A DNA stretch of 23,389 nucleotides from Holosporaceae bacterium (GTDB taxonomy: Bacteria; Pseudomonadota; Alphaproteobacteria; UBA3830). A program made the translations under genes and the position numbers. Location: assembly GCA_031258475.1 (NCBI GenBank), contig JAIRMS010000045.1:1-23389 (forward strand), written 5' to 3'. The notes beneath the pieces were generated by a model. It was not told the DNA's origin and made no database searches. It saw only the letters and a program-made list of their open reading frames with translations. Positions 1 to 7,045 of this stretch are shown piece by piece (position 1 is the first letter of the stretch; each line of letters starts with the position of its first letter).

Positions 1-51
1 TCGACGCATTGCCTCTGTCGTTGTGGCGCAACTGTGTAGTATTTGGCCCAT
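1..51 (-). CDS. IS481-family transposase, N-terminal fragment (cut by window edge)
   Basis: Reading leftward from ATG at 51-49, the first 17 codons give MGQILHSCATTTEAMRR and the frame is still open at base 1. This closely resembles the N-terminus of the common IS481-type transposases (MGQ-LHG-ATTTEAVRRAIQ-type start), which leads into a helix-turn-helix and then a DDE integrase core. A strong Shine-Dalgarno GGAGG (complement of 56-60) sits 4-5 bases before the ATG. Only the start is visible, so intactness cannot be judged. I recognise the family from memory of the N-terminal motif; the catalytic core lies outside the window. The element end must lie between about 110 and 200, but I could not fix the terminal inverted repeat. 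Confidence 0.75.
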   Translation of the reverse strand, partial: MGQILHSCATTTEAMRR

Positions 52-76
52 AATGCCTCCTTTGCTTCCGGGCATA

Positions 77-105
77 ATATTATATCATTCCCAATCCCTC
101 CACAA
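77..105 (-). promoter_or_regulatory. Candidate promoter of the IS481 transposase
   Basis: On the minus strand TTGTGG (complement of 100-105) and TAATAT (complement of 77-82) are separated by 17 bases. An overlapping TATAAT (79-84) gives a less favourable 15-base spacer. The site ends 25 bases before the transposase start codon. Assigned by consensus match only. Confidence 0.4.
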
Positions 106-410
106 TATGGGACCATACACATGTTCCGTGTTACACTGAAGTGTTCGCCTAAAGGCGAGGGCGTTAACCCTATCCCACTTAACTACGTAAATTTTTCTTG
201 TATCTTTTTCATCTCATCCTCATTAGTGACTCCTTATAAAATCACTAATCCTTACTGTTCTTTAACTCAAATTCCTCCTTACTTCAGAAAAATCGCCAGG
301 TCTATGAAACGGACGTGGCTAAATGCTGACCGCATACTTTCAAAGTGATTCATGTATATCACTCCGCGCCGCCCGTGGAGGTAATGGAATACTCGCCAAA
401 ATCGTTAAGA
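106..410. other. Intergenic region between IS481 end and pnp
   Basis: This stretch holds the outer end of the IS481-type element (small inverted motifs GTGTTACAC near 129 and CGCCT-AAA-GGCG near 148) and one copy of the dispersed repeat at 303-356. On the minus strand a short frame starting MKKIQEKFT and stopping after nine codons (about 183-212) could be the 5' stub of a gene cut by the IS, but the evidence is too thin to call one. The plus-strand open frame through 43-348 has no coding character and overlaps the IS promoter. Confidence 0.5.
303..356 (-). repeat. Dispersed repeat, copy A (3' of pnp)
   Basis: Read on the minus strand from 356 it runs TACATGAATCACTTTGAAAG, then a diverged segment and GTCAGCATTTAGC, ending with the complement of TATGAAACGGACGTG (303-317). 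The same core occurs at 9895, 14886, 15101 (inverted) and 22532. The perfect small palindrome CACTTT-G-AAAGTG is intact in copy B; here the second arm is AAAGTA. The copy begins about 55 bases after the pnp stop codon and lies in the pnp sense. The 15-base block TATGAAACGGACGTG is identical to 14886-14900. Confidence 0.75.
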
Positions 411-2471
411 CTAAGAACAAGTTAATTTCGGACGGCCAAGATGATCTACACCCAGGAACCTGACTTCAACGTCGTCACCCACGTTCAAACTAACAGAACC
501 TTTCTCGGCGGATTTACCAAACATTTCCGAAATATGGAGTAATCCTTCTCTTGGTCCGTGGAATCTGACGAAAGCGCCATATTCCATCGTTTTGACGACT
601 TTTGCGCTGTACACGACACCAACCACCGGGTCCAGAGCTATGCCTCTGATGATCTCCAACGCCTGTTCCACGGACGCTGCATTTTGACCTGCAACGGTGA
701 CGTTTCCTTCGTCGTCTATGTCTATTTTTACTCCGGTTTGATCTATAATTTCGCGGATTACCTTTCCGCCGGATCCGATAACTTCCCGAATTTTATCCTT
801 TGGAATAACAATGTTTACCATCTTTGGAGCGTTGACGTTCAATTCCACACGATGTGTTCCCAGCCCTTTCGACATCTCGTTTAAAATGCACAGACGACCG
901 ATGTGCGCTTGCTTTATGGCTTTTTCCAGGATTTCAAACGTGACGCTGGTCACTTTGATGTCCATTTGCAACGCCGTAATTCCGTTCACAGTTCCAGCGA
1001 CTTTAAAATCCATGTCTCCAATATGATCTTCCTCGCCCATGATATCGCTGAGGATTTCATATTTGTCGTCCTCGATAACCAATCCCATGGCTATACCGGC
1101 GACGGCGTTTTTTAGAGGCACACCCGCGTCCATGAGGGCGAGGGAAGCTCCGCAGACCGTTGCCATTGATGAAGATCCGTTGCAGGACAGGACCTCCGAC
1201 ACGACTCTAAACGAATATGGAAATTCGTTCTTGGAAGGAATCACCGCATCAACCGCTCGCCATGCCAATTTTCCATGACCCACCTCGCGCCTTCCAGGCG
1301 TTCCCAAACGTCCGATTTCCCCAACGGAAAATGGTGGGAAATTGTAGTGCAACATGAATCTTTCTTTGTATTCTCCGGCAAGAGAATCCACCATTTGCTC
1401 ATCCTGCGCCGTTCCAAGTGTCGTGACGGCGAGTACCTGGGTCTCGCCTCTTTGAAATACAGCCGATCCATGAGTTTTTGGCAGAACCGATACGTCAACG
1501 GAAATATCTCTGATGTTCTTCGTGTCCCTACCGTCTATGCGTTTGCCTGTGTCGAGTATTTTACTTCTCACAAAATTTTCACATACTTCGGAGAAAGCTT
1601 CACCAAGAATTTCCTCTGTTATTTCATCATTATCCTTGTAATGCTCCGTTATTTTCTGCTTCGCTTTGGAAAGAGCTTCATTTCTGTCGTGCTTGCTTTT
1701 TCCGCCATAGGCTTTCTCGATATCGTTCAAAAACTTCCCAGAAATTTCTGAAACAATTCCCTGTATTTCCGCGGCTGGTGCCGGCTCATCCCATGGATCT
1801 TTCGCGCATTCCTCCGCCAGTTTCGTGATAATATCTATCACCGGCTGAAATGACTCGTAACCAAATTTCAGCGAAGCCAACATATCCTTTTCAGACAATT
1901 CTCTTGCGCCGGATTCGACCATCAGAACACCGTCCTGAGACCCGGCGATAACCAAATCCAAATCAGTTTCGCTGCCAATCTGTGGATTTAAAATAAATTT
2001 ACCGTCCTGGTATCCAACTTTCGCAGCTGCAATTGGACCAAGAAACGGAATACCAGAAATGGTTAACGCAGCCGAGGCTCCGATGATGGAAATAACATCC
2101 GCATCGTTTACCCCATCAAAGCTTAGAACCGTGCACATAACCTGCGTTTCGTTTCTGAAATTTTTATGGAACAGTGGACGTATGGGACGATCTATCAATC
2201 GAGATACCAAAGTTTCTCTTTCGGATGGTCTTCCCTCTCTTTTTATAAAACCTCCTGGAATTTTCCCCGCAGAATACGCTTTCTCGATGTAATTCACAGT
2301 CAAAGGAAAAAAATCTCTTTCTGCACTGGCCTTTGTGTCAGCCACCACAGTACACAGCACCATCGTGTCGCCATACTTTACAACGACAGCTCCGGTGGCC
2401 TGGGTCGCAAAACGCCCGGTCTCAATTGAAAGAGATCTACCGCCCCATATAATTTCCTGTTTAAATATCAT
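411..2471 (-). CDS. pnp: Polyribonucleotide nucleotidyltransferase (PNPase)
   Basis: PNPase degrades RNA 3' to 5' by phosphorolysis and can add tails; it acts as a cytoplasmic trimer, often in the degradosome. The 686-residue product has two RNase PH-like domains joined by a helical linker. The second domain carries GRLGTPGRREVGHG and the acidic active-site cluster EDHIGDMD (about 481-488). A KH domain follows from about 554, with the GSGGK loop at 566-570, then an S1 domain from about 618. The protein stops almost at the end of S1, so it lacks the C-terminal tail found in E. coli PNPase. The start at 2471 has the Shine-Dalgarno AGAAGGTG about 11 bases upstream. It lies 9 bases after the rpsO stop, so the two should be cotranscribed; that gap is too short for the rpsO-pnp hairpin known in enterobacteria. 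Confidence 0.98.
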   Translation of the reverse strand: MIFKQEIIWGGRSLSIETGRFATQATGAVVVKYGDTMVLCTVVADTKASAERDFFPLTVNYIEKAYSAGKIPGGFIKREGRPSERETLVSRLIDRPIRPLFHKNFRNETQVMCTVLSFDGVNDADVISIIGASAALTISGIPFLGPIAAAKVGYQDGKFILNPQIGSETDLDLVIAGSQDGVLMVESGARELSEKDMLASLKFGYESFQPVIDIITKLAEECAKDPWDEPAPAAEIQGIVSEISGKFLNDIEKAYGGKSKHDRNEALSKAKQKITEHYKDNDEITEEILGEAFSEVCENFVRSKILDTGKRIDGRDTKNIRDISVDVSVLPKTHGSAVFQRGETQVLAVTTLGTAQDEQMVDSLAGEYKERFMLHYNFPPFSVGEIGRLGTPGRREVGHGKLAWRAVDAVIPSKNEFPYSFRVVSEVLSCNGSSSMATVCGASLALMDAGVPLKNAVAGIAMGLVIEDDKYEILSDIMGEEDHIGDMDFKVAGTVNGITALQMDIKVTSVTFEILEKAIKQAHIGRLCILNEMSKGLGTHRVELNVNAPKMVNIVIPKDKIREVIGSGGKVIREIIDQTGVKIDIDDEGNVTVAGQNAASVEQALEIIRGIALDPVVGVVYSAKVVKTMEYGAFVRFHGPREGLLHISEMFGKSAEKGSVSLNVGDDVEVRFLGVDHLGRPKLTCS

Positions 2472-2480
2472 TATTTTTTA

Positions 2481-2744
2481 TCACCTTCTCAAATTCAGTT
2501 CTTTTATAAGCTTTGCGTACCTTTCCCTATCTGTTCTTTTAAGATAGTCCAGCAGTTTTCTTCTTCTGCTAACCATTGATAGCAGCCCTCTTCTCGAGTG
2601 AAAATCTTTCACATGGGTGTTCAGATGTTCTCCCAGCGAGTTAATTCTCGCCGTTAGAATCGCTACCTGCACATCCGAAGAACCAGTATCTCCTTTGTGA
2701 GTCGCAAATTTATCAATTATCTCTTGTTTGTTTTCCATCGACAT
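2481..2744 (-). CDS. rpsO: 30S ribosomal protein S15
   Basis: S15 binds 16S rRNA early in 30S assembly and nucleates the platform. The 87-residue product matches the family along its whole length, with the signatures GDTGSSDVQVA, HVKDFHSRRGLL and RRRKLLDYLK. There are two possible starts: ATG at 2744 (MSMENK) and ATG at 2738 (MENK). The Shine-Dalgarno AGGAG ends only 3 bases before the first but 9 before the second, so spacing favours 2738, whereas the family N-terminus (MS-) favours 2744. The ribosome-binding site overlaps the last codons of the truB relic, as expected if truB was once the upstream gene in the operon. pnp follows after 9 bases. Confidence 0.96.
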   Translation of the reverse strand: MSMENKQEIIDKFATHKGDTGSSDVQVAILTARINSLGEHLNTHVKDFHSRRGLLSMVSRRRKLLDYLKRTDRERYAKLIKELNLRR

Positions 2745-2756
2745 CTTCTCCTAGGT

Positions 2757-3000
2757 TTAATTGTTATCACACATTCCAACGGACTTTACAGGACCATCTT
2801 CGGTTATGGCATCTCCATAACCTGGCAAGACTCTTACTTCCGAGATACAAAGCCGGGATGTCGTCCAGCGGACTTTCGATGGAAGTTAAAGAACCAACCA
2901 GCTCATCAGTATCATTCATTTCTTGTAATTTTTCCAGAGAAATTATGATACCCACAGAAAAAATATGAGTATCAAGAGTTTCAGCCTTATTTTTGAGGCA
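2757..3000 (-). pseudogene. truB: 3' relic of truB (tRNA pseudouridine-55 synthase), frameshifted
   Basis: On the minus strand one frame reads ISLEKLQEM and then IESPLDDIPALYLG (down to about 2825), matching the C-terminal domain of alphaproteobacterial TruB, where a SLE-L run and a LDDIPAL block are typical. The match then moves to the next frame, which reads GDAITEDGPVKSVGMCDNN and stops at 2757-2759, resembling the G-V---VG-C ending of TruB. The shift implies an indel near 2815-2830. The catalytic domain is missing: upstream the frame runs straight into tRNA-Pro at 3006. Position supports the call, since truB normally sits directly before rpsO. Identification is from memory of the family without an alignment. 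The upstream limit is approximate. Confidence 0.65.
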
Positions 3001-3005
3001 TTTTG

Positions 3006-3082
<77 letters not shown>

Positions 3083-3091
3083 ATACGCTAT

Positions 3092-3120
3092 TGTTTACAT
3101 CAATAACTAAATATTTTCAA
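3092..3120 (-). promoter_or_regulatory. Candidate promoter of tRNA-Pro
   Basis: TTGAAA (complement of 3115-3120), a 17-base spacer and TAAACA (complement of 3092-3097) lie directly before the tRNA, leaving 9 bases between the -10 box and the first tRNA base. Spacing and consensus fit a housekeeping sigma promoter. The nearest CtrA-like box (3161-3176) is 40 bases upstream of this -35. Confidence 0.5.
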
Positions 3121-3160
3121 TATGAGTTCTTTTGAATAGTATTATGTCGAGGTGAATATG

Positions 3161-3208
3161 TTAATAAACCGTTAACTGTTTTTAAATCGACGTTAACTAC
3201 TTGTTAAA
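3161..3208. promoter_or_regulatory. Cluster of overlapping CtrA-like boxes (TTAA-N7-TTAAC)
   Basis: TTAA occurs at 3161, 3172, 3182, 3193 and 3204, so successive copies are 11, 10, 11 and 11 bases apart, close to one helical turn. Two pairs match TTAA-N7-TTAAC in full: 3161-3176 and 3182-3197. A third, 3193-3208, is TTAA-N7-TTAA followed by A instead of C. TTAA-N7-TTAAC is the established half-site pair bound by the alphaproteobacterial response regulator CtrA. Function is inferred from the motif alone. Confidence 0.65.
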
Positions 3209-3255
3209 CAATGAATAAAAAAATACGCAGAACTCTTCCTGACATTTTTTTCCTG

Positions 3256-3271
3256 TTAATATCTTGTTAAT
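3256..3271. promoter_or_regulatory. Additional CtrA-like box
   Basis: TTAA at 3256-3259, seven bases, then TTAA at 3267-3270 followed by T. It matches the spaced half-sites but lacks the final C. It lies 48 bases to the right of the main cluster and about 185 bases before the likely phaC start. Confidence 0.5.
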
Positions 3272-3446
3272 AAGAATGCATAACAAACGCATCGTACGAA
3301 AAATTTCAAAAACTAACAATTCATCAACAGATATATAACAGGCTGGTGTTAAAAATATGATTTATCATAGAAATTATAGGTTCTCACGGCTTAGTTTGTA
3401 TATTTTTATCGTGTTTTTATTGCTTTTTTAATGTAGATTGGTTTAG

Positions 3447-5189
3447 GTGATGGCTATGAAAAATTTTTTCGATGATGGGTCCATGTTTGGTTTGAAGAGT
3501 ATGGATCTATTTCAATTCGCCGTATTAAATCCTCAAATTGCAATGCTTTCGTATTTAAAATTTGGGGAAAAAATGGCCACTCAGCCGAAAAAAATAGAAG
3601 AAGCTCAGAAAGATTTGCTGGATAGACTTTTGGCTCTACAGAAATCATTCATCGAAACAATGAGTCAGCAAAACGACGACTGCATAAATTTGGAATACAA
3701 TCAAAAAGATCAAAAATTTGAAGAGAACGCCTTTGCAAATAATCCAATGATGATATTTTCGCGCACATTTCACGAAACAATATCTCAGTGGATACTGGAT
3801 ACTATAGAAAAATTCGATGACATCGATCCTTTTCTTGCGAGTAGCGTGCGTTTTTTCGTGAAGCAATACATAGATCTTATGTCGCCGGATAATTTTCCTT
3901 TTCTAAATCCAAAAGTTCTCAAAGAAACTCTAAGCACCAATGGAGATAATTTTAGAAAAGGTATGGAAATGCTGGCGAACGACATAAAAAACGGCGCTAT
4001 CATGACAAACGACCGCAGTAAATTTGAGATAGGCAGAAACATAGCAACAACTCCTGGAAAAGTGATTTTTCAAAATGATCTCATCGAACTTATTCAATAT
4101 TCTGCTTCAACACCAAAAGTCTTTTCGAAACCGATTCTGTTCATTCCACCGTGGATTAACAAATTCTATATTCTGGATCTTAAATTGGAATCTTCTTTTA
4201 TCAGGTGGATAGTTGATAAGGGATTCACTGTGTTTATGATTTCCTGGGTCAATCCTGACAAAAGGTACAAAGACAAAGGGTTCGAAGATTATATGATCGA
4301 CGGGCTTCTGGCCTCTCTTAACAAAATTTACGAGATAACCAAATCAAATTCGGTTCACACTGTTGGGTATTGTGTTGGTGGAACGCTAATATCAAGCCTT
4401 TTGGCGTACCTGACCCATCCGCTCTGCAAGATGCGTTCAAAAGTAGAAATAGCGTCGGCAACTCTGCTGACAACTTTGCTGGATTTCGAACATGCGGGCG
4501 ACATGGCAATATTTATGGCGGAAAATTACCTGGAGGCGATCAACACCCAAATGGGTGAGAAAGGAATTCTGGACGGCAGCGTATTATACAATACTTTCAG
4601 CACACTAAGGGCGAAGGATATGATCTGGAGATACTTCGTAAATAGCTACATGCTTGGCCAAAAACCGGGGGCTCATGAGATTTTGTTTTGGAATTCAGAT
4701 CCCACAAATCTGACAAGCGCAATGCAGATGTTTCTGGCACAGGTTTTATACAGGGACAATCTTCTAAAAACAGGAACATTGGAAATGCTAGGAGTACCAA
4801 TAGATCTGAAACTAGTTAAAACCCCTCTATACATGATTTCCATGATAAAAGATCATCTTGTACCTTGGCGTGCAACGTTCGATAACATGAAATTGTTCAG
4901 TGGAGATGTGCGATTTGTGCTTGGTGGGTCAGGACACGTTGCCGGAGTAATTAATTCCCCAGCCAAAAATAAATACTCCTACTGGATTAATCAGAAAAAC
5001 GTCGATACGGCTCAGGAATGGTTCGATACAGCCACTGAAATTTCCGGATCCTGGTGGAACGACTGGCTAGAATGGATGAAACCCATGAACAAACAGATGA
5101 TAGATTCTTTGGAAATTGTCGATTTTATACGTGACGCCCCTGGAATCTATGTGAATAATCAAACACCAAGTGATTTCAGGGCAACATAA
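3447..5189 (+). CDS. phaC: Class I poly(3-hydroxyalkanoate) synthase
   Basis: PhaC polymerises (R)-3-hydroxyacyl-CoA into storage polyester at the granule surface. The product (580 residues from GTG 3447) has the class I length and an alpha/beta-hydrolase core. The lipase-like box GYCVGG carries the nucleophile at Cys309, the catalytic Asp is D469 in IKDHLVPW, and the His is H497 in GGSGHVAG. Other family signatures are SWVNPD (about 264-270) and FWNSDPTNL. Possible starts are GTG 3447, ATG 3450 and ATG 3456; AGGTG (3445-3449) is best spaced for 3456 (6 bases), giving 577 residues. The 3' end overlaps the truncated rimP frame by 20 bases. phaC is not normally part of the rimP-nusA operon, so it appears to have been placed there by a rearrangement. 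No granule-associated partners (phaA, phaB, phasin) are in the window. Confidence 0.96.
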   Translation: MMAMKNFFDDGSMFGLKSMDLFQFAVLNPQIAMLSYLKFGEKMATQPKKIEEAQKDLLDRLLALQKSFIETMSQQNDDCINLEYNQKDQKFEENAFANNPMMIFSRTFHETISQWILDTIEKFDDIDPFLASSVRFFVKQYIDLMSPDNFPFLNPKVLKETLSTNGDNFRKGMEMLANDIKNGAIMTNDRSKFEIGRNIATTPGKVIFQNDLIELIQYSASTPKVFSKPILFIPPWINKFYILDLKLESSFIRWIVDKGFTVFMISWVNPDKRYKDKGFEDYMIDGLLASLNKIYEITKSNSVHTVGYCVGGTLISSLLAYLTHPLCKMRSKVEIASATLLTTLLDFEHAGDMAIFMAENYLEAINTQMGEKGILDGSVLYNTFSTLRAKDMIWRYFVNSYMLGQKPGAHEILFWNSDPTNLTSAMQMFLAQVLYRDNLLKTGTLEMLGVPIDLKLVKTPLYMISMIKDHLVPWRATFDNMKLFSGDVRFVLGGSGHVAGVINSPAKNKYSYWINQKNVDTAQEWFDTATEISGSWWNDWLEWMKPMNKQMIDSLEIVDFIRDAPGIYVNNQTPSDFRAT

Positions 5190-5481
5190 CAAAAATGTTG
5201 TAGATTTTATTTACATATCGTACAATGCGGGAGTCGGTTCGCCTATCGAAAATCGTTCTCTGAAAAAGACTGATGATTCTGGGCGCTTTTGCGGTAAAGA
5301 CGTGAAAGTGGCGCTGTTTACTTTTATTAGTGGTGGGCGTAAGTTTCGGAGGAAGTTTTTGAAAGTGGAACGAAATTCAAACGACGTGGTTGTCTATTTG
5401 AAGGAAGGATGCGATACTGAAGCCATTGAAATCGGAGTGTTATACGGTGGTACAATGAAGGTGAGCACGATAAAGATTTAG
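5170..5481 (+). pseudogene. rimP: rimP, 5'-truncated (ribosome maturation factor, C-terminal part only)
   Basis: RimP assists late 30S maturation and is normally about 150-200 residues, with an N-terminal alpha/beta domain and a C-terminal SH3-like barrel. Here an open frame from GTG 5170 gives 103 residues. It starts with 18-20 residues of no clear family, then VGSPIENRSLKK, which corresponds to the family's VSSPGIDRPL motif. The C-terminal barrel follows, with FCGKDVKVAL, GGRKFRRKF and an ending near MKVSTIKI. The N-terminal domain is absent and the first codons overlap the phaC 3' end, so the gene was cut when phaC was joined upstream. Position directly before nusA supports the identity. 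It could still be translated as a C-terminal fragment, but no good Shine-Dalgarno precedes the GTG. Confidence 0.65.
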
Positions 5482-5518
5482 ATATTCAAGAACAAAGGAA
5501 CGAAAGGTAATTTAGAAC

Positions 5519-7027
5519 ATGTCGACAGCTTTATGGACGGATTCTCGTTTTTATGGTCCGGAATTGTTGCAGATTTCCGACGCAGTTGCTCGTGAAAAAG
5601 GCCTAGAAAAGGAGAAAATTTTGGATGCGATGGAAAACGCTATCCAAAAAGCCGCACGATCAAAATATGGAAATGAGCATGATATCAGAGTAAGCATCGA
5701 CAGAAGAAGCGGTGAAGTCTCCATCCTAAAGTGCGTCACCGTTAAAGAGAACGTAGAAAACGACGTCACAGAGATTTCACTTGAAGAGGCAAAAAAGATA
5801 GATGAAAACGCGGAAATAGATAGCGTTTTAACCACAAAATTGCCAACTGTGGATTTTGGGAGAGTTGCAGCCCAAGCGGGTCGCCAAATTATCGCACAAA
5901 AGATTCGTGAAGCCGAGCGCGAAAAACAATACGACGAATTTAAAGACAAAGTTGGCGAGATAATCAGCGGAGTTGTAAAGCGAGCGGAATATAGTTCCGT
6001 AACTTTGGACGTTGGTCGCACGGAGGCTGTCATCAAAAAGGATCAGCTGATTCCAAAGGAGAATTTCAGAGTCGGCGAACGTGTTCGCGCGTACATCGTC
6101 AGTGTTTTACAAGAGACAAAGGGTCCTCAGGTGTTCCTATCGCGTACCCATCCGCAGTTTCTTGCGAAATTGTTCACTCAGGAAGTTCCGGAAATTTACG
6201 ATGGGGTAATCGAGATAAAATCGGTTGCGAGAGATCCTGGAAGCAGGGCGAAGATAGCCGTTTATACCACAGACAATAACATAGATCCGATTGGAGCATG
6301 CGTTGGTATTAGAGGAAGTCGTGTTCAGGCTGTCATCCGCGAATTACAGGGGGAAAAGATAGACATAGTTCTATGGTCGGATAATCCTGCGACATTCGCC
6401 GTAAACGCTCTGGCTCCAGCTGAAGTTTCAAAGGTGGTTGTTGATGAAGAAAACAGGAAATTTGAGGTCCTGGCCCCGGATGGCCAGTTAAGTTTAGCCA
6501 TTGGCAGACGAGGACAAAACGTTCGACTGGCTTCACAGCTTATCGGTTGGGGCGTTACGGTTGCTTCCGAATCAGAAGCTCTGGAGAAAAGCAATCAGGA
6601 ATACCATGCCCAATCAAAAGGATTTATGGATGCTCTGGATTGCGACGAGGTCATTGCGCATTTGCTTGTGGCGGAGGGGTTTGCCAGCATTGAGGAGCTG
6701 GGAAGCGTTTCCGAAGAAGAGCTGTCGTCCATAGAAGGATTCGATAAAGGACTCGCCGGCGAGCTTATAGCGCGCGCAAACGACTATCTGACGAAAAAGG
6801 ATAAAGAGGCTCTTGAAAAATTAAAAGAAATGAATTTCGACGATAAAATAATTAATCTAGATATACTTTCCAATGATGATTTGTTAACTCTGGCAGAACG
6901 CGGTATAAAAAAGTTGGATGATTTGGCTGATTTAAGTTCTGACGAATTAATGGAGTTACTACCAGATTTGGACGAGAGCTCGGCGGGCGATATCATAGTG
7001 AAGTGCAGAGAGCATTGGTTTAACTAG
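5519..7027 (+). CDS. nusA: Transcription termination/antitermination factor NusA
   Basis: NusA binds RNA polymerase and nascent RNA and modulates pausing, termination and antitermination. The 502-residue product has the RNAP-binding N-terminal domain (about 1-140), an S1 domain (about 146-210, GEIISGVVKR), KH1 (about 240-300, with DPIGACVGIRGSRVQAV), and KH2 (about 305-350, with LAIGRRGQNVRLA). Two acidic C-terminal helix-hairpin-helix-like repeats follow (about 370-430 and 450-500; AEGFASIEELGSVSEEEL and ERGIKKLDDLADLSSDEL). Alphaproteobacterial NusA usually has this two-repeat tail. The ATG at 5519 lies 37 bases after the rimP relic, with only a weak AAAGG 12-13 bases upstream. infB follows after 18 bases; the ylxR gene often found between them is absent. 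Confidence 0.98.
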   Translation: MSTALWTDSRFYGPELLQISDAVAREKGLEKEKILDAMENAIQKAARSKYGNEHDIRVSIDRRSGEVSILKCVTVKENVENDVTEISLEEAKKIDENAEIDSVLTTKLPTVDFGRVAAQAGRQIIAQKIREAEREKQYDEFKDKVGEIISGVVKRAEYSSVTLDVGRTEAVIKKDQLIPKENFRVGERVRAYIVSVLQETKGPQVFLSRTHPQFLAKLFTQEVPEIYDGVIEIKSVARDPGSRAKIAVYTTDNNIDPIGACVGIRGSRVQAVIRELQGEKIDIVLWSDNPATFAVNALAPAEVSKVVVDEENRKFEVLAPDGQLSLAIGRRGQNVRLASQLIGWGVTVASESEALEKSNQEYHAQSKGFMDALDCDEVIAHLLVAEGFASIEELGSVSEEELSSIEGFDKGLAGELIARANDYLTKKDKEALEKLKEMNFDDKIINLDILSNDDLLTLAERGIKKLDDLADLSSDELMELLPDLDESSAGDIIVKCREHWFN

Positions 7028-7045
7028 AAAACGGCAGGAGAAGTT

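Larger units (their letters stand above)
3083..3446. other. Divergent AT-rich intergenic region between tRNA-Pro and phaC
   Basis: This stretch has no gene. It holds the tRNA-Pro promoter (3092-3120), an array of CtrA-like boxes (3161-3271) and, further right, AT-rich sequence that must contain the phaC promoter, although no clear -35/-10 pair stands out. The genes on each side are transcribed away from it. It has no good match to the DnaA box TTATNCACA; the closest, TCATCAACA near 3321, has two mismatches. Confidence 0.6.

Noticed and set aside
43..348. Plus-strand open frame of 101 codons
   Set aside because: It overlaps the IS481 promoter and the dispersed repeat, has no ribosome-binding site and no family resemblance.
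3083..3446. Replication origin
   Set aside because: AT-richness, CtrA-like boxes and outward transcription fit, but there is no good DnaA box, so it is not called as a feature. GC skew would decide.
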